Source of the DNA: Caulobacteraceae bacterium
GTDB taxonomy: Bacteria; Pseudomonadota; Alphaproteobacteria; Caulobacterales; Caulobacteraceae
Reading direction: 5' to 3'
Length of the DNA: 5,317 bases
Assembly (NCBI GenBank): GCA_025351125.1
Contig: JANXWN010000243.1
Span: forward strand, 1-5,317
Part shown: piece after piece, positions 1 through 5,317 of the stretch
Layout: every line of letters begins with the position of its first letter
How positions within the stretch are numbered: the stretch's first letter is position 1
Position numbers and translations under genes: made by a program
The notes under the pieces: model-generated
What the model was told of the DNA's origin: nothing
Databases searched by the model: none
Seen by the model: only the letters and a program-made list of their open reading frames with translations

Positions 1-60
1 CCGCTGGTGGTGTACCACGGGACAGATCGGGAGATAGATTCTTTTGACAAAAATAAATTC
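1..60 (+). other. Fragment of a foreign gene, ADP-ribosyltransferase-like (YHGT motif), joined to mfd
   Basis: Read on the plus strand from base 1, this stretch encodes PLVVYHGTDREIDSFDKNKF, and the frame stays plausible (GKNIN) to about base 75. The pattern VYHGT followed by an FD pair resembles the start of ADP-ribosyltransferase-like domains found in phage and polyvalent mobile-element proteins; this is a motif resemblance from memory, not a search result. Base composition also differs: 27 of the 60 bases are G or C, and bases 40-60 are nearly all A or T, against clearly GC-rich DNA in the rest of the window. The minus-strand mfd frame stays open through here but no longer encodes anything like Mfd. 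The plus frame ends at a stop at 118-120, but that part is only antisense of mfd. The fragment is too short to assign a function, and the fusion may be an artefact. Confidence 0.45.
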
Positions 61-630
61 GGGAAAAACATCAATCACCCCGCCGCGCAAGGCGAATTCG
101 CCACGTTCCGATACCGTTGAGGCGCGCTGATAACCATTGACCGCAAAATATCGCTCCAGGTCGGCGATATCGACGCTGGCGCCGACGCGCGCCGAATAAC
201 CCGCCTGCTCTATAACGTGCCGCGCCGGCGCCCGCTGTGCGAGGGCCGCGGCGGTAGTAATCAGAAGCACCGACTTTTTAGGCTCGAATCCTCGCGTCAG
301 TCGCGTCAAAGTCGACATCCGCGCCGCCGCCACGCCGGGCGATGGTCCGACGCGGTCATAGGGCAGACAATCCCAGGCCGGGAAACGGATAACTTCGACC
401 TCCGGCGCGAAGAACGTCAGGGCCGCCGCGAACGCCGAAGCGCGCGAGCCGTCCCGCGCGATAAAAACGGTTAACCCCCCGCGCGCGCGGGCGATATCGC
501 CCATCACCAGCGCGTCAAACCCCTCCGGCGCGCCGGTAAGGGTCAGATCGCCGGGATCACCGGTGACCCGTTTGAGAATCTGGGGGCTGGTCAGGCCCCG
601 CCGTTCCGATAAGGCGTCGACGGTCGGCAC
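61..630 (-). CDS. mfd: Transcription-repair coupling factor Mfd, N-terminal part, broken at the left edge
   Basis: Mfd is a cytoplasmic DNA translocase that pushes stalled RNA polymerase off damaged DNA and recruits UvrA. Only the first 190 codons are present, covering much of the UvrB-like N-terminal module that contacts UvrA; the polymerase-binding domain and helicase motor are missing. Recognisable Mfd landmarks are TGAPEGFDAL (about 32-41), FPAWDCLPYDRVGP (83-96) and GEFALRGGVIDVFP (177-190), in family order and spacing. The chosen start is a GTG at 630-628, one base after the sdhE stop, with a purine-rich GAGGCGAG stretch just upstream; no ATG lies near the expected N-terminus. After VFP, where Mfd proteins normally continue with PG and then a strand such as RLDFFGDEIESIR, the frame reads EFIFVKRIYL, which does not match. 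The coding identity therefore ends at about base 61. It is probably cotranscribed with sdhE and the DUF3297 gene. Confidence 0.93.
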
Positions 631-631
631 C

Positions 632-910
632 CTACTCGCCTCGCGTCGCCGGGTCTTCCGCCCACGGGCGGAACGCGCGCAGCCGCACGATCAACGCGGC
701 GTCCTGCCCCTCGGGAGTCGGAGCCGACCCCAATATCCAGGCGTAAATGTCGTGGTCCGGCTGATCGAGCAGCAGTTCAAACGCGTCCAACTCCGCCGCC
801 GCCATCGACGGGGCATAGCGATCCGCAAACGGCCCCAAGATCAGATCGGCTTCGCGAAATCCCCGTCGCCAAGCGCGGAACTTGATCCGCCCCAGCCTTG
901 GGTCATTCAT
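632..910 (-). CDS. sdhE: FAD assembly factor SdhE (succinate dehydrogenase assembly factor 2 family)
   Basis: This is a 92-residue protein, typical of the small SdhE/Sdh5 family (DUF339), which promotes covalent attachment of FAD to the flavoprotein subunit SdhA in the cytoplasm. The defining RGxxE motif is present as RGFRE at residues 16-20, inside the usual context RxKFRAWRRGFREADLIL. The acidic, hydrophobic later part (AAELDAFELLLDQPDHDIYAWILG) also fits the family's helical bundle. The start chosen is ATG at 910-908, giving MNDPRLGRIKFRAW. An upstream in-frame ATG at 931-929 would add seven residues and overlap the preceding gene further. With the chosen start the gene overlaps the end of the DUF3297 gene by 8 bases (ATGAATGA), suggesting translational coupling. 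The TAG stop at 634-632 is one base from the mfd start. No sdhABCD genes are in the window; sdhE beside mfd and recG is a familiar alphaproteobacterial arrangement. Confidence 0.9.
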   Translation of the reverse strand: MNDPRLGRIKFRAWRRGFREADLILGPFADRYAPSMAAAELDAFELLLDQPDHDIYAWILGSAPTPEGQDAALIVRLRAFRPWAEDPATRGE

Positions 911-1172
911 CAGCGGCGCCTTGGGGTGCATCTTCCGCGTCGCGAAAATACGGTTCCACCGGGCCTTGAAGCTTGATCGTCATCGGTTTGCCGCGCCGGT
1001 CCACCGTCGTGCCGACGCTTAACCGGACCCAGCCTTCGCTGACGCAATATTCGTCGACATTGGTCTTATCGACCCCCTTAAACCGCACCCCCACGCCACG
1101 TTCCAACAGGGTGGCATCGTGGAAGGGGCTCTCGGGATCGATCGCCAAGCGGTCGGGGGGCGTCTCGCTCAT
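903..1172 (-). CDS. DUF3297 family small protein of unknown function
   Basis: This 89-residue protein resembles the DUF3297 family, small and strongly conserved proteins of alphaproteobacteria and some other proteobacteria. Features include the opening SETPPDRLAIDPESPFHDA, then LERGVGVRFKGVDKTNVDEYCVSEGWVRL (about 24-52), and a closing VDRRGKPMTIKLQGPVEPYF. No signal peptide or membrane segment is seen, so it is probably cytoplasmic. No function is known to me and none is proposed. The open frame extends upstream to 1301, but the extra 43 codons do not resemble the family and would run through the divergent promoter region, so the ATG at 1172-1170 is preferred. A weak AAGG lies about 12 bases upstream of it. 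The acidic, alanine-rich tail (DAEDAPQGAADE) is probably disordered. Its stop at 905-903 lies inside the start of sdhE, making it the first gene of the three-gene run. Confidence 0.88.
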   Translation of the reverse strand: MSETPPDRLAIDPESPFHDATLLERGVGVRFKGVDKTNVDEYCVSEGWVRLSVGTTVDRRGKPMTIKLQGPVEPYFRDAEDAPQGAADE

Positions 1173-1189
1173 ATCGATTACAAACCTTT

Positions 1190-1204
1190 GGCCGCAAGCC
1201 ACAA
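1190..1204 (+). repeat. Direct repeat unit, copy 1 of 2 (GGCCGCAAGCCACAA)
   Basis: The 15 bases GGCCGCAAGCCACAA recur at 1256-1271 with a single inserted T after GGCCG. The last 10 bases, CAAGCCACAA, are identical in both copies and their starts are 67 bases apart. Copy 1 overlaps the left arm of the near-palindrome at 1198-1217. Both copies are inside the divergent intergenic region and in the same orientation. Confidence 0.55.
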
Positions 1205-1217
1205 CCGCGGCTGTGGC
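1198..1217. promoter_or_regulatory. 20-bp near-palindrome, possible operator or 5' leader hairpin
   Basis: The two 10-base halves are reverse complements except for one mismatched pair: GCCACA and TGTGGC form the outer arms around a CCGCGG core that is off-centre by the mismatch. It lies just downstream of the minus-strand TATATC box, where transcription toward the DUF3297 gene would start if that box is used. This position suits a repressor operator or a hairpin at the RNA 5' end. The binding protein is unknown, and GC-rich DNA makes short palindromes by chance more often than average. Confidence 0.35.
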
Positions 1218-1255
1218 GCCGCTTGATATAGAGCCTCCGGCCCGTGGTCTATCCC

Positions 1256-1271
1256 GGCCGTCAAGCCACAA
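1256..1271 (+). repeat. Direct repeat unit, copy 2 of 2, with one inserted base
   Basis: This copy reads GGCCGTCAAGCCACAA and matches copy 1 at 1190-1204 apart from the extra T. It is followed by GCGGTTG (1272-1278), which is the reverse complement of CAACCGC at 1202-1208 next to copy 1. The two sites are thus related both as direct and as partly inverted repeats. They could be paired binding sites or the relic of a small local duplication. Confidence 0.5.
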
Positions 1272-1318
1272 GCGGTTGGGGGTGCGTTTTAGGGGCGACA
1301 ATCCGCTACACTGTGCGC

Positions 1319-3394
1319 ATGCGCCCCCAAGCCCTCTTCCCGCTGTTCGGCCCGATCACGACGCTCAAGGGCGTCGGAGACCGGGTGGCGCCGTTGTTGC
1401 GCAAGGTGGCCGGACCCCTGGTGCGCGATGTGCTGTTTGTCGCGCCCACAAGTGTGGTTGTGCGACAAGCGGCTCAGGCGGCGCGTTTGATCGAGGGCGC
1501 GGTGCAGACCCTGACGTTGACGGTCGAGTCGCACCAAAAACCGGCGCGCGGCGGCCAGCCCTGGAAAATCCGCGCGTTCGACGAAACCGGCTTCGTGCAT
1601 CTAGTGTTTTTCAAAGGCGTCGGCGCGCATCTGGAACAGCGCAATCCGGTCGGTTCGGTGCGGGTGGTCAGCGGCAAGGTGGAGCGGTTCGGTGCCGTGC
1701 CGCAAATCGTTCACCCCGATTACATGATCGCGGTCGAGCGGGCCGACGATATTCCCGCCATCGAAGCGATTTATCCGGCCACGGCCGGCCTGCCGTCGCG
1801 CACCATCCGGCGGATCGTGTCGCACGCGCTGGAGCGGGCGCCGGTGCTCCCCGAATGGCAGGACGCGGCGTGGCTGGCGCGCGAGCGCTGGCCGTCGTGG
1901 CGCGAGGCCTTGACCGCCCTGCACGCGCCGACGTCGGAGGCCGAGGTTTCGCTGCTGTCGCCGCATCGGCGACGGTTGGCCTACGACGAATTACTGGCGC
2001 ATCAACTGGCGTTGGCGCAACGCAAGCTGGCGCAACGCGCCGATCCTGCCCCCGTGATCGCCACCGGCGCCTTGGCCGATCGCGCACAGGCCGGCCTGCC
2101 CTACCGCCTGACCGGCGCCCAGGCGCGGACCCTCGCGGAAATTCGCGGCGATCTGCAGTCGGGTCGGCGCATGACGCGTATCGTGCAGGGGGACGTCGGC
2201 GCCGGTAAGACGGTTGTCGCCCTTTTGGCCATGATCGATGTCGCCGCGAGCGGGCGACAATCGGTGCTCATGGCGCCGACCGAAATCCTCGCGCGGCAGC
2301 ATTTCGACACCCTCGCCGGGCGTTTAGCGGCGCTCGGAATAAAAACCGTTTTGTTGACGGGTCGCGATAAGGGTGGGTCGCGCACGGAACGGCTGGCCGA
2401 TTTGGCTTCCGGTCACGCTTTGGTCGCCATCGGCACGCACGCTTTGTTCCAAGATGACGTCGTGTTTCACGATCTCGCGTTAACGGTGATCGATGAACAG
2501 CACCGGTTCGGCGTGAGCGAGCGGCGGCGCCTGCGCGGCAAGGGGGAGGCGGCGCACATGCTGGCCCTGTCGGCGACGCCGATCCCACGCACGCTGGAGT
2601 TGACGGTGTTTGGCGACCTCGACGTCTCGCGGCTGGACGAAAAGCCGCCGGGCCGCACGCCGGTCGCGACGCGGGTCGCGCCGATGCCGCGCCTGGGCGA
2701 CGTGATCGCGCGGCTGCGCGAAGCGGTGGCCCAGGGGGCGCAGGCGTTTTGGATTTGCCCACTGGTCTCGGAGTCGGAACTCCTCGACGTCGCCGCGGCG
2801 GAAGCGCGCTGTGCCGTGTTGAAGACGATCTTTGGTGACGCCGTAGGCCTCGTCCACGGACGCCTGCCAAGTGCCGCCAAGGACGAGGTCATGGCCCATT
2901 TCGTGGACGGCAAGTTGCGCGTACTGGTGGCCACGACAGTCGTCGAAGTCGGCGTCGATGTGCCCAACGCCTCGATCATGATCATCGAACAGGCCGAACG
3001 CTTCGGGCTGGCGCAATTGCACCAGTTGCGCGGGCGGGTCGGGCGCGGGGCGGCGGAGAGTAGCTGCGTGTTGCTCTATGACCCGCCGTTGTCGCAGACC
3101 GCGGCGTGGCGTTTGGATATTTTGCGTCGCACCGACGACGGTTTTGTGATCGCCGAAAAAGACCTGGAATTGCGCGGCGGCGGCGACCCACTGGGCCTCG
3201 CGCAGAGCGGGTTTCCAGCTTATCGGCTCGCCGATCCGGCGGCTCATCGCGATCTTATCGCCGTCGCCGCCGACGACGCGCGTCTTATCCTGGCCCGGGA
3301 CCCGACGCTGAGCTCGCCGCGCGGTTTGGCGGTGACGATATTACAGGAACTGTTCGACTGGCGCCCGGATAGTGGTGTGATGGAGGCGGGGTGA
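1319..3394 (+). CDS. recG: ATP-dependent DNA helicase RecG
   Basis: RecG is a superfamily 2 double-stranded DNA translocase that remodels stalled replication forks and Holliday junctions. At 691 residues it is full length (E. coli about 693). The N-terminal wedge domain has its OB fold at roughly 60-140. The motor follows: Walker A GDVGAGKT (291-298, Lys297; Ala where Ser is commoner), motif II DEQH (392-395), SATPIPRT (from 418), the TTVVEVGVDVPNAS segment, and motif VI QLRGRVGRG (569-577). The C-terminal segment (DGFVIAEKDLELRGGGDPLG) corresponds to the RecG translocation region, with RGGG where RGPG is usual. The start is ATG at 1319 because MRPQALFPLFGPITTLKGVG resembles alphaproteobacterial RecG N-termini; a GTG at 1244 would add 25 unrelated residues, and an in-frame GTG at 1313 is also possible. 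No Shine-Dalgarno sequence precedes the ATG. It is divergent from the sdhE-mfd run and converges on hldD. Confidence 0.97.
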   Translation: MRPQALFPLFGPITTLKGVGDRVAPLLRKVAGPLVRDVLFVAPTSVVVRQAAQAARLIEGAVQTLTLTVESHQKPARGGQPWKIRAFDETGFVHLVFFKGVGAHLEQRNPVGSVRVVSGKVERFGAVPQIVHPDYMIAVERADDIPAIEAIYPATAGLPSRTIRRIVSHALERAPVLPEWQDAAWLARERWPSWREALTALHAPTSEAEVSLLSPHRRRLAYDELLAHQLALAQRKLAQRADPAPVIATGALADRAQAGLPYRLTGAQARTLAEIRGDLQSGRRMTRIVQGDVGAGKTVVALLAMIDVAASGRQSVLMAPTEILARQHFDTLAGRLAALGIKTVLLTGRDKGGSRTERLADLASGHALVAIGTHALFQDDVVFHDLALTVIDEQHRFGVSERRRLRGKGEAAHMLALSATPIPRTLELTVFGDLDVSRLDEKPPGRTPVATRVAPMPRLGDVIARLREAVAQGAQAFWICPLVSESELLDVAAAEARCAVLKTIFGDAVGLVHGRLPSAAKDEVMAHFVDGKLRVLVATTVVEVGVDVPNASIMIIEQAERFGLAQLHQLRGRVGRGAAESSCVLLYDPPLSQTAAWRLDILRRTDDGFVIAEKDLELRGGGDPLGLAQSGFPAYRLADPAAHRDLIAVAADDARLILARDPTLSSPRGLAVTILQELFDWRPDSGVMEAG

Positions 3395-3420
3395 GCTTAC
3401 GATGAGAAGACTTTGGCGTT

Positions 3421-3455
3421 TAGCGGCGAGACGGTTTCCGATTGCTCAACTTTTT
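3421..3455 (+). terminator. Possible weak terminator after recG
   Basis: The 69-base gap between the convergent recG and hldD stops (3395-3463) contains a small imperfect stem made of GAG/CTC and CGG/CCG pairs (within 3428-3447), followed by a TTTTT run at 3451-3455 in the recG direction. A separate 8-bp inverted repeat, AGACTTTG at 3408-3415 and CAAAGTCT at 3458-3465, encloses the gap and reaches into the hldD stop codon. Neither is a strong intrinsic terminator; no other candidate is visible. Confidence 0.25.
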
Positions 3456-3463
3456 CTCAAAGT

Positions 3464-4462
3464 CTAACGGTAAGGGTCGGCCTGCGCTAAGTATTCACGC
3501 ACATAGGCGCCGACACCGTCCTCCAGGTTGGTCATGGCCTCATCGTAACCGGCCGTGCGCAACCGCTGCATCGACGCCTGGGTGTGGTATTGATAGACGC
3601 CCCGGATCGCTAACGGCATTTCGATAAAGTCGACGCGCGATGGTTGATCGGCGGCCATGAACGCGGCCGACGCCAATTCGTTGAACGATCGCGCAACACC
3701 GGATCCGACGTTGAACAGACCGCTGATTTGGGCGTTCCGCGCAAGCCAGGCAACAATGTTTGCCGCGTCGCGCCCATAAATGAAGTCGCGCGTTTGACCG
3801 CCGTCGCCGCAATCCTCGCGATATGACTTGAATAGTCTCACCGCTTGGCCGGCGGCGATCCTAGGCCACATCTGCGCGACCATCGAGCTCATGACGCCCT
3901 TGTGCCCCTCGTTGGGTCCGTAAACGTTGAAGAATTTTAGACCCACGCATTGCGACGGCGTCACGCCGGCCTCGACGCGCCGGGCGACGTAGAGATCAAA
4001 CAGGGCTTTCGACCAGCCGTAAGCGCTGAGCGGGCGTAGCGTCTGCAGGTAGGTCATATTCGAGCAGTCATCGAAGCCGTGCGCGCCGTCGCCGTAGGTC
4101 GCCGCCGACGAGGCATAGATGAACCGCCGCCCGTGCGACGCGCACCAGTCAAAGATATCGCGCGACAGACCGAAATTGGTGTGAACGATCTTGTCCGCGT
4201 CCGGCTCAGTCGTTGAGGACACGGCGCCCATATGGATGATCAATCCAACGTCGCGGCCCCGGCCGGTTAACCAAGTCCACAGGTCGGGCGGCGCAATGAA
4301 ATCCGTGATCGGATGTTTGGCAAGATTGCGCCATTTGCCCGTCGAAGCAACTCGCAGGTGATCACAAACCGCGACTTCACTATCACCCGCCGCGCAAAGC
4401 TCGGCAACAATGTTCGAACCAATAAAACCCGCTCCGCCGGTTACGAGGATCTGGCGCGGCAC
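3464..4462 (-). CDS. hldD: ADP-L-glycero-D-manno-heptose 6-epimerase HldD
   Basis: HldD converts ADP-D-glycero-D-manno-heptose to the L-glycero form, the donor used for LPS inner-core heptose, using NADP in the cytoplasm. The 332-residue protein is a complete extended short-chain dehydrogenase. The N-terminal Rossmann motif TGGAGFIG spans 8-15. Ser119 lies in YASSAATYG, the Tyr-Lys pair is in YGWSK (Tyr148, Lys152), and NVYGPNEGHKGVMSS (179-193) carries Lys188. Lys188 aligns with the second catalytic residue of E. coli HldD (Lys178), with similar spacing from the Tyr. QTRDFIYGRDAA (223-234) and NVGSG (251-255) are typical of the family. Translation starts at GTG (4462-4460), directly after the hldE TAA with no spacer and no clear Shine-Dalgarno; only three residues precede the first beta strand, so no later start fits. 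It is probably translationally coupled to hldE. Confidence 0.96.
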   Translation of the reverse strand: MPRQILVTGGAGFIGSNIVAELCAAGDSEVAVCDHLRVASTGKWRNLAKHPITDFIAPPDLWTWLTGRGRDVGLIIHMGAVSSTTEPDADKIVHTNFGLSRDIFDWCASHGRRFIYASSAATYGDGAHGFDDCSNMTYLQTLRPLSAYGWSKALFDLYVARRVEAGVTPSQCVGLKFFNVYGPNEGHKGVMSSMVAQMWPRIAAGQAVRLFKSYREDCGDGGQTRDFIYGRDAANIVAWLARNAQISGLFNVGSGVARSFNELASAAFMAADQPSRVDFIEMPLAIRGVYQYHTQASMQRLRTAGYDEAMTNLEDGVGAYVREYLAQADPYR

Positions 4463-5317
4463 TTACGAGCGTCCGGCCGCGCGGCGCAGGGTCGCGGTTG
4501 TCGAGTGACCTTCCAAAAACGCGGCGAGGCGAACTTCTCCTCCCCAGGCCTTCACGATCTCGGCGCCGACGACCGTGTCCATTTTGTAATCACCGCCCTT
4601 GACCAAAATGTCGGGTCTGGCGGCGCGGATTAGATCTTCCGGCGTATCGTCGTCGAACGGCACGACCAAATCGACCGACGCCAACCCGCCGAGAACCAGC
4701 GCGCGGGCTTCCAATGAATTGATCGGCCGGTCGGCGCCCTTGGCGCGGCGCACGGAGGGATCGGTATTTAAACCCACGATAAGGCGGTCACACCAACTTC
4801 TCGCCTCGGCGAGATAGGCGATATGACCCGGATGCAGAATGTCGAAACAGCCGTTGGTGAAACCCACGGTCAGGCCCTGTTCGCGCCAACGCCCCGCTTC
4901 CTTGATCATCCGAGCGCTCGAGGCGATCTTGCCTTCGATCGGCGCTCGGTGCGACGCCAGTTCGGCTTCTATCAGATCGCTTGGCGTGGCGACGGCGACG
5001 CCGGCCTTCTCCACGACGACGCCGCAAGCCAAAAGCGCCAACTCAATCGCGTTTTCGTCGGTTGCTCCGGAGGCGAGCGCCAACCCAACGGTGGCGACGG
5101 CGGTGTCGCCCGCGCCAGCCGTGTCGAACACTTCCGGCGGCGGGCGACGGAAATGCCGAACCGCGGCGCCGCGGCGCGCCAAGGACATGCCCTTTGCCGC
5201 GCGCGTTACGAGAATGGCTCCGCACGTGCTCGATGCCAATGCCGCCGCCGCCGCCGCTTCGAGGTCGGCGTCGGTTTCGGTGGGTAGGTTCATGGCGAAC
5301 TGTCCCGCGCCATGAAC
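4463..5317 (-). CDS. hldE: Bifunctional heptose kinase / adenylyltransferase HldE, C-terminal part
   Basis: HldE makes ADP-D-glycero-beta-D-manno-heptose: its PfkB-type kinase domain phosphorylates heptose 7-phosphate at C1 and its nucleotidyltransferase domain adds AMP, in the cytoplasm. The visible 284 codons are the 3' end of a gene usually near 480 codons. Counting from the first visible codon, they hold the end of the kinase domain, with LVTRAAKGMSL (36-46) and DTAGAGD (65-71, Asp71 the expected catalytic base). Then comes the whole transferase domain, with FTNGCFDILHPGH (153-165, HPGH nucleotide-binding motif), KGGDY (240-244) and EGHSTT (269-274). An ATG at 5293 lies inside the kinase domain and is not the real start; the frame is open to the edge. 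The outermost codons read VHGAGQF where the family has TPNxxEF, and this coincides with a terminal inverted repeat. The TAA stop abuts the hldD GTG start. Confidence 0.95.
   Translation of the reverse strand, partial: VHGAGQFAMNLPTETDADLEAAAAAALASSTCGAILVTRAAKGMSLARRGAAVRHFRRPPPEVFDTAGAGDTAVATVGLALASGATDENAIELALLACGVVVEKAGVAVATPSDLIEAELASHRAPIEGKIASSARMIKEAGRWREQGLTVGFTNGCFDILHPGHIAYLAEARSWCDRLIVGLNTDPSVRRAKGADRPINSLEARALVLGGLASVDLVVPFDDDTPEDLIRAARPDILVKGGDYKMDTVVGAEIVKAWGGEVRLAAFLEGHSTTATLRRAAGRS
5288..5317. repeat. Perfect 10-bp inverted repeat at the window's right end
   Basis: GTTCATGGCG (5288-5297) and CGCCATGAAC (5308-5317) are exact reverse complements separated by 10 bases, and the outer arm ends on the last base of the window. 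It lies inside the hldE frame. A coding region under constraint would not be expected to hold such a fold-back exactly at the edge, and a template-switch or fold-back join made during amplification or assembly is a likely source. Confidence 0.75.

Larger units (their letters stand above)
1173..1318. promoter_or_regulatory. Divergent promoter region between the DUF3297-sdhE-mfd run and recG
   Basis: These 146 bases lie between two divergently transcribed genes and must carry at least the promoter for the minus-strand run. No convincing sigma-70 promoter pair is visible on either strand. The best single boxes are TATATC on the minus strand (1230-1225), about 53 bases before the DUF3297 start, and TACACT on the plus strand (1307-1312), only 6 bases before the recG ATG; neither has a good -35 partner at the right distance. 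The region also holds a near-palindrome and a duplicated 15-base unit, listed separately. Confidence 0.5.

Noticed and set aside
1259..1264. TTGACG on the minus strand as a -35 box
   Set aside because: No reasonable -10 box lies 15-19 bases downstream; the nearest AT-rich box, TATATC, is about 28 bases away.
1173..1301. N-terminal extension of the DUF3297 gene by 43 codons to a start at 1301
   Set aside because: The added residues do not resemble the family and would fill the promoter region; the ATG at 1172 gives the expected short protein.
973..2208. A 411-codon plus-strand open frame across the divergent region and the first half of recG
   Set aside because: It is antisense to the DUF3297 gene and out of frame with recG, is rich in Arg, Ala and Gly as expected of a GC-rich shadow frame, and has no recognisable domain.
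2189..2212. Ala in place of Ser in the RecG Walker A motif as a possible inactivating change
   Set aside because: The lysine and threonine that bind nucleotide are intact and this position tolerates small residues, so activity is expected to be kept.
2268..3247. Several overlapping minus-strand frames of up to 255 codons opposite recG
   Set aside because: recG is unambiguous on the plus strand with all helicase motifs; the minus frames are Arg- and Pro-rich and contain no family signatures.
4839..5315. A 158-codon plus-strand open frame opposite hldE
   Set aside because: It is the antisense of well-conserved HldE codons, low in complexity (Ala, Ser, Arg) and without a recognisable motif; long antisense frames are common at this GC content.

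Overview
The window looks like chromosomal DNA from a GC-rich alphaproteobacterium, plausibly Rhodospirillales-like. This rests on protein resemblance (RecG, Mfd, SdhE, a DUF3297 protein, heptose-pathway HldE and HldD) and on the alphaproteobacterial habit of keeping recG, sdhE and mfd together. The heptose genes imply a Gram-negative envelope with heptose in the LPS inner core. No RNA genes, CRISPR arrays or insertion sequences were found.

Layout. About 61-1172 on the minus strand is a tight three-gene run in the order DUF3297 protein, sdhE, mfd (5' part only). An intergenic region at 1173-1318 separates it from recG, which runs the other way (1319-3394, plus strand). A 69-base gap follows, and recG converges there on a minus-strand pair, hldE (3' part, running off the right edge) and hldD. 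The genes fall into three themes: genome maintenance (RecG rescues stalled forks, Mfd removes stalled RNA polymerase), flavinylation of succinate dehydrogenase (SdhE), and ADP-L-glycero-D-manno-heptose synthesis (HldE activates the sugar, HldD epimerises it). Coding is dense, with junctions of -8, +1 and 0 bases between consecutive same-strand genes.

Both edges look wrong, and these are the main observations. At the left edge mfd is intact for 190 codons, then its reading breaks off exactly after a conserved motif. The first 60 or so bases are AT-richer and, read on the plus strand, encode a peptide with a YHGT motif like ADP-ribosyltransferase-like domains of phage and mobile-element proteins. 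At the right edge the last 30 bases form a perfect 10-bp inverted repeat, and its outer arm sits where HldE should encode its conserved TPN motif. Together these suggest amplification or assembly joins (as in whole-genome-amplified DNA) more than natural biology, although a real insertion into mfd cannot be excluded from sequence alone. I see no new multi-gene system in this window; the interior is ordinary housekeeping DNA with an unusual repeat-bearing divergent promoter region.
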